Source of the DNA: an uncultured Blautia sp.
GTDB taxonomy: Bacteria > Bacillota > Clostridia > Lachnospirales > Lachnospiraceae
Assembly: GCA_900551075.1 (NCBI GenBank)
Contig: URVB01000030.1
Location: forward strand, 1-43,732
Length of the DNA: 43,732 bases
Reading direction: 5' to 3'
Program-made: the position numbers and the translations under genes
Shown here: positions 40,496-43,732 of the stretch, piece by piece
Numbering within the stretch: position 1 is the stretch's first letter
Layout: every line of letters starts with the position of its first letter
Notes under the pieces: generated by a model
Databases searched by the model: none
Seen by the model: only the letters and a program-made list of their open reading frames with translations
What the model was told of the DNA's origin: nothing

Positions 40496-41341
40496 TTATT
40501 TCGATAAAGCTCTTCCATCGCGTCTTCTTACGATGAGCTTGTTGGACTGTTTGTTTTTCTTTCTGGTCTTCAGACCAAGTGCAGGTTTACCCCATGGTGT
40601 GCACGGACCCGGACGGCCGATACCGGTCTTACCTTCACCGCCACCATGCGGATGATCATTCGGGTTCATAACCGAACCGCGAACTGTAGGTCTGATGCCC
40701 ATGTGACGTTTACGTCCAGCTTTACCGATATTAATCAGGTTGTGATCACCGTTACCGACTGTACCGATAGATGCACGGCAGACAATCGGAACCATTCTCA
40801 TTTCACCGGAAGGTAATCTCAGAGTAGCGTATTTTCCTTCTTTTGCCATTAACTGAGCGCCGTTGCCAGCAGAACGAACCATCTGTCCGCCTTTGCCGGG
40901 ATGCAGCTCAATGTTGTGGATAACAGTACCAACCGGGATAAGCTCCAATGGTAAGCAATTGCCGACACGAACTTCTGCTTCCGGTCCGTTCATAACCTTC
41001 TGACCTACTTTCAGGCCTTCCGGTGCGAGGATATATGCTTTCTCGCCGTCTGCGTAGCAGATCAAAGCGATGTTTGCTGTTCTGTTCGGATCGTACTCAA
41101 TTGTTTTTACTGTTGCAGGAACACCGTCTTTTCTTCTCTTAAAGTCAATGATTCTGTATTTTCTCCTGCTTCCGCCTCCACGGTGTCTTACAGTGATTTT
41201 ACCCTGGTTATTACGGCCAGCGTTTTTCTTCAAAGACACAACCAGAGATTTCTCCGGAGTACTGGTAGTGATTTCGGAGAAATCTGAACCAGTCATATGT
41301 CTTCTGGAAGGTGTATATGGGTTATAGGTTTTTATTCCCAT
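40496..41341 (-). CDS. rplB: 50S ribosomal protein L2
   Basis: This 281-residue protein is essential for peptidyl transferase assembly. The start is ATG at 41341 (MGIKTYNPYTPSRRHMTGSD), with AAGGAG 7 nt upstream. A longer frame beginning at 41443 is rejected because its extra residues are unlike L2. The conserved MNPNDHPHGGGEGKTGIGRP lies near the C-terminus. Confidence 0.98.
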   Translation of the reverse strand: MGIKTYNPYTPSRRHMTGSDFSEITTSTPEKSLVVSLKKNAGRNNQGKITVRHRGGGSRRKYRIIDFKRRKDGVPATVKTIEYDPNRTANIALICYADGEKAYILAPEGLKVGQKVMNGPEAEVRVGNCLPLELIPVGTVIHNIELHPGKGGQMVRSAGNGAQLMAKEGKYATLRLPSGEMRMVPIVCRASIGTVGNGDHNLINIGKAGRKRHMGIRPTVRGSVMNPNDHPHGGGEGKTGIGRPGPCTPWGKPALGLKTRKKNKQSNKLIVRRRDGRALSK

Positions 41342-41538
41342 GATTGTTCTCCTTTCAACTTTGTTCTCACGCTTTTGACTGCGTATATTCTGCGACAGAC
41401 AGAGTGCCGGGAATTCTGAAGAAACAGTTCGCCGTGCCGGCACGAAAGAACGGATTCTTCTGAAGACTCATAAGCATCCAGCATGACCGGGGAAGCCCTG
41501 CTTCCGAGGCGGCGCCCGTCATCTGTCAGTATCTGCTA
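41342..41538. other. 197-bp rplW-rplB spacer without a gene
   Basis: It is GC-richer than other spacers and can form small hairpins (GGAAGC/GCTTCC; CGTGCCGGCACG). I see no promoter, terminator or coding frame that resembles a protein. Confidence 0.6.
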
Positions 41539-41838
41539 TCAAAGTCCTTCAAAAATCTCGATGTCCTTGCTCTCTTCAGTCAGAGCTACGATAGCTTTTT
41601 TGGTCTTAGCAGTTTTTCCGACTACCATACCGCGGCGTTTTTTCTTTCCATCCATATTCATGGTGTTCACGCTCTTTACTTTTGTTCCTTCGAACATTTT
41701 TTCCACAGCTTCTTTGATCTGGGATTTATTTGCTTCCGGGTGTACTAAGAATGTATATTTCTTTTCGCCCATAACGTTCATGGATTTTTCCGTAATCACT
41801 GGTTTCAGGATTACATCATAATACTTAATGTCAGCCAT
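41539..41838 (-). CDS. rplW: 50S ribosomal protein L23
   Basis: This 99-residue exit-tunnel protein docks SRP and trigger factor (YYDVILKPVITEKSMNVMGE). Its ATG overlaps the rplD stop (TAATG). Confidence 0.97.
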   Translation of the reverse strand: MADIKYYDVILKPVITEKSMNVMGEKKYTFLVHPEANKSQIKEAVEKMFEGTKVKSVNTMNMDGKKKRRGMVVGKTAKTKKAIVALTEESKDIEIFEGL

Positions 41839-42458
41839 TATGCGTACACCTCCTCAATGGATGCTACTGCATCTTTGGTTACCACTACAATGTTGTGTTT
41901 CATAACATCGTATACATTTATGGAATTTACAGTTGCTGTCTGAACATCTGCGATATTTCTTGCGGAAAGAGCAATGTTCTTATCATCTGCAGCGATTACT
42001 ACAAGAGCCTTATCAGCCTTCAGGTTTGTAAGAACCTTCTGCATTTCTTTTGTCTTTACTTCTGCAAGTGTCAGCTTGTCTACCACTACTAATTTATTAT
42101 CCTGAACCTTGGAAGTAAGAGCGGATTTAAGAGCAGCTCTTCTTTCCTTCTTATTCATCTTTACTTCATAATCTCTCGGTACCGGAGCGAATACGACACC
42201 GCCGCCGGTCCACTGTGGTGCACGGATGGAACCCTGTCTAGCATGACCTGTTCCTTTTTGTCTCCACGGTTTTCTTCCGCCGCCGCTTACTTCAGAACGA
42301 GTTTTTGCCTTCTGAGTACCCTGGCGTTTATTTGCAAGCTGACGAACAACAGCAAGATGAACCAGGTGTTCATTGATTTCAACACCGAACACTGCATCCT
42401 TCAGTTCCATTGTTCCAACTTCATTGCCTTCCATATTATAAACAGTTACGTTTGCCAT
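41838..42458 (-). CDS. rplD: 50S ribosomal protein L4
   Basis: This 206-residue protein's extended loop lines the exit tunnel (SGGGRKPWRQKGTGHARQGS). In enterobacteria L4 represses the S10 operon by binding its leader; the structured leader upstream of rpsJ makes this worth testing here. Confidence 0.98.
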   Translation of the reverse strand: MANVTVYNMEGNEVGTMELKDAVFGVEINEHLVHLAVVRQLANKRQGTQKAKTRSEVSGGGRKPWRQKGTGHARQGSIRAPQWTGGGVVFAPVPRDYEVKMNKKERRAALKSALTSKVQDNKLVVVDKLTLAEVKTKEMQKVLTNLKADKALVVIAADDKNIALSARNIADVQTATVNSINVYDVMKHNIVVVTKDAVASIEEVYA

Positions 42459-42479
42459 TCTGATGCTCCTCCTTTCTCA

Positions 42480-43112
42480 TTATAAGGACTTTACTGTTTC
42501 TTTGATTGTCACCAAAGATTTCTTAGGTCCTGGAACAGCACCTTTCACTAACAGTAAGTTGTTTTCTGTATCTACACGTACAATTTCAAGATTCTGAACA
42601 GTCACCTGTACATGACCCATCTGGCCAGGCATCTTTTTGCCCTTGAACACCTTGCTCGGATCAGATGCAGCACCGTTGGAGCCTGCATGACGGTGATATT
42701 TGGAACCGTGAGCCATAGGTCCTCTGGACTGTCCGTGTCTCTTAATTGCGCCCTGGAAGCCTTTACCTTTGGATATTGCAGTTGCATCAATGTGATCACC
42801 TGCGGCAAAGATATCAGCTTTAATTTCCTGTCCTACTTCATATTCGCCTGCGTTCTCAAATCTGAATTCCTTTAAGAATCTCTTTACAGCAACGCCTGCT
42901 TTGTCAAAGTGGCCTTTTTTCGGCTTATTCACCAGTTTTTCTCTGATTTCGCCGAAGCCTACCTGAACTGCTGCATATCCGTCGTTCTCTTCAGTTTTTA
43001 CCTGAGTTACGACACATGGGCCAGCCTGTAAAACGGTTACCGGAATCAACAAGCCTTCTTCATTGAAGATCTGAGTCATTCCGACTTTTGTAGCTAAAAT
43101 AGCTTTCTTCAT
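42480..43112 (-). CDS. rplC: 50S ribosomal protein L3
   Basis: This 210-residue assembly initiator starts MKKAILATKVGMTQIFNEEG. The start is ATG at 43112, with GGAGG about 8 nt upstream; a frame from 43154 is rejected. The GPMAHGSKYHRHAGSNGAAS loop reaches the peptidyl transferase centre. A 127-bp AT-rich spacer separates it from rpsJ. Confidence 0.98.
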   Translation of the reverse strand: MKKAILATKVGMTQIFNEEGLLIPVTVLQAGPCVVTQVKTEENDGYAAVQVGFGEIREKLVNKPKKGHFDKAGVAVKRFLKEFRFENAGEYEVGQEIKADIFAAGDHIDATAISKGKGFQGAIKRHGQSRGPMAHGSKYHRHAGSNGAASDPSKVFKGKKMPGQMGHVQVTVQNLEIVRVDTENNLLLVKGAVPGPKKSLVTIKETVKSL

Positions 43113-43239
43113 TCTTTTTTCCTCCTTATAGCGGATTACCATAAAGGCAATCATATAGTTAATCGCATATCCTATTGAACTCAGCAGTCCAATAAGTATT
43201 AATGCTTAATGCATTATCAAATTAGAAAGTGTTCCCTGA

Positions 43240-43557
43240 TTATTTTGTTTTCATTTTTATATCAATGTGAACACCAGCCGGCATTTCCAGTCTGGACAGC
43301 GCATCTACTGTCTTCTGAGTTGGTGTCAGGATATCGATCAGTCTCTTGTGAGTTCTCTGCTCGAACTGTTCTCTGGAGTCTTTGTATTTGTGAACTGCTC
43401 TTAAGATCGTCACAACCTCTTTCTTTGTCGGAAGCGGAACCGGACCGCTTACCATTGCTCCGTTTTTCTTAACAGTGTCGATGATTTTTGCCGCAGATGC
43501 ATCAACCAACTGATGATCATAAGCTTTCAATGTGATTCTCATTACCTGATTTGCCAT
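43240..43557 (-). CDS. rpsJ: 30S ribosomal protein S10
   Basis: This 105-residue protein (also NusE, a transcription antitermination factor) begins MANQVMRITLKAYDHQLVDA and contains GPVPLPTKKEVVTIL. It is the first gene of the S10 operon, with AGGAGGAG before its ATG. Confidence 0.98.
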   Translation of the reverse strand: MANQVMRITLKAYDHQLVDASAAKIIDTVKKNGAMVSGPVPLPTKKEVVTILRAVHKYKDSREQFEQRTHKRLIDILTPTQKTVDALSRLEMPAGVHIDIKMKTK

Positions 43558-43591
43558 AAAAAAAGTCTCCTCCTATTCGTACTCGTTATCA

Positions 43592-43694
43592 GTACGACAA
43601 GCGGCGACTGTACACATCTCCGTGTGTGTCCTAAGACATCTCTCACACGCCCATCCCCGGATGGTCTTTTGAACTTGTACAGTGACTTGTCGTC
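43592..43694 (-). promoter_or_regulatory. Structured leader of the S10 operon
   Basis: The minus-strand leader can form a long imperfect stem (43694-43676 with 43614-43592: ACGACAAG and CTGTACA arms) capped by two hairpins, CCATCC/GGATGG and GTGTG/CACAC. It begins 34 bp before rpsJ. It resembles in layout the leaders that mediate r-protein autoregulation, but I do not recognise a known class. Confidence 0.6.
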
Positions 43695-43732
43695 AGTTTC
43701 CTAACTTGACATTCGCTCCACGGAAAACCTGC

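Overview
The window looks like chromosome from a low-to-moderate GC Gram-positive anaerobe of the class Clostridia, most likely family Lachnospiraceae. The evidence is the canonical S10-spc-alpha ribosomal gene order, a long L17, zinc-type S14, L36 and adenylate kinase, a type III glutamine synthetase, a single-chain PurL of clostridial type, the MurT/GatD pair, rubredoxin, and strong AGGAGG ribosome binding sites. The family is inferred from gene content and is not proven. Almost every gene is on the minus strand; only a LysR regulator and xpt are on the plus strand.

Bases 1-18050 are a mixed metabolic region. From the left edge it holds the N-terminal part of a type III glutamine synthetase, a diacylglycerol-kinase-family enzyme, a two-tRNA unit (Val-TAC, Met-CAT) with a consensus promoter and terminator, and purL with a divergent LysR gene. 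Next come an Mrp-type ATPase / CsoR-type sensor / small protein / YedF cluster, xpt, and an orphan ChvE-like sugar-binding lipoprotein with a short HTH regulator. The region ends with rubredoxin, gatD-murT, a membrane-anchored GDPD-like protein with aminopeptidase P, and a LytTR response regulator whose phosphoacceptor aspartate is replaced by alanine.

Bases 18153-43732 are the ribosomal protein superoperon, read right to left: rpsJ, rplC, rplD, rplW, rplB, rpsS, rplV, rpsC, rplP, rpmC, rpsQ, rplN, rplX, rplE, rpsN, rpsH, rplF, rplR, rpsE, rpmD, rplO, secY, adk, map, infA, then a break, then rpmJ, rpsM, rpsK, rpsD, rpoA, rplQ. The break between infA and rpmJ is about 8.5 kb. It holds a probable purine/nucleoside salvage operon (CDA-family deaminase, GntR regulator, ABC ATPase, two permeases, BMP-family binding protein) and an hflK-hflC pair. 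It has its own promoters and terminators, so the alpha operon here is driven from a separate promoter just upstream of rpmJ.

The most unusual non-coding content is in the ribosomal spacers. A 111-bp repeat (two copies, 4 differences) begins exactly at the Trp-stop codons of rpsH and rpsN. Shorter palindromic elements recur beside rplE, rpsH and purL, and a direct repeat lies between rplV and rpsS. Several long spacers can fold into defined hairpins (S10 leader, rpmJ-rpsM, secY-adk, rpsD-rpoA, rpoA-rplQ). I found no CRISPR array, transposase, prophage or rRNA gene.
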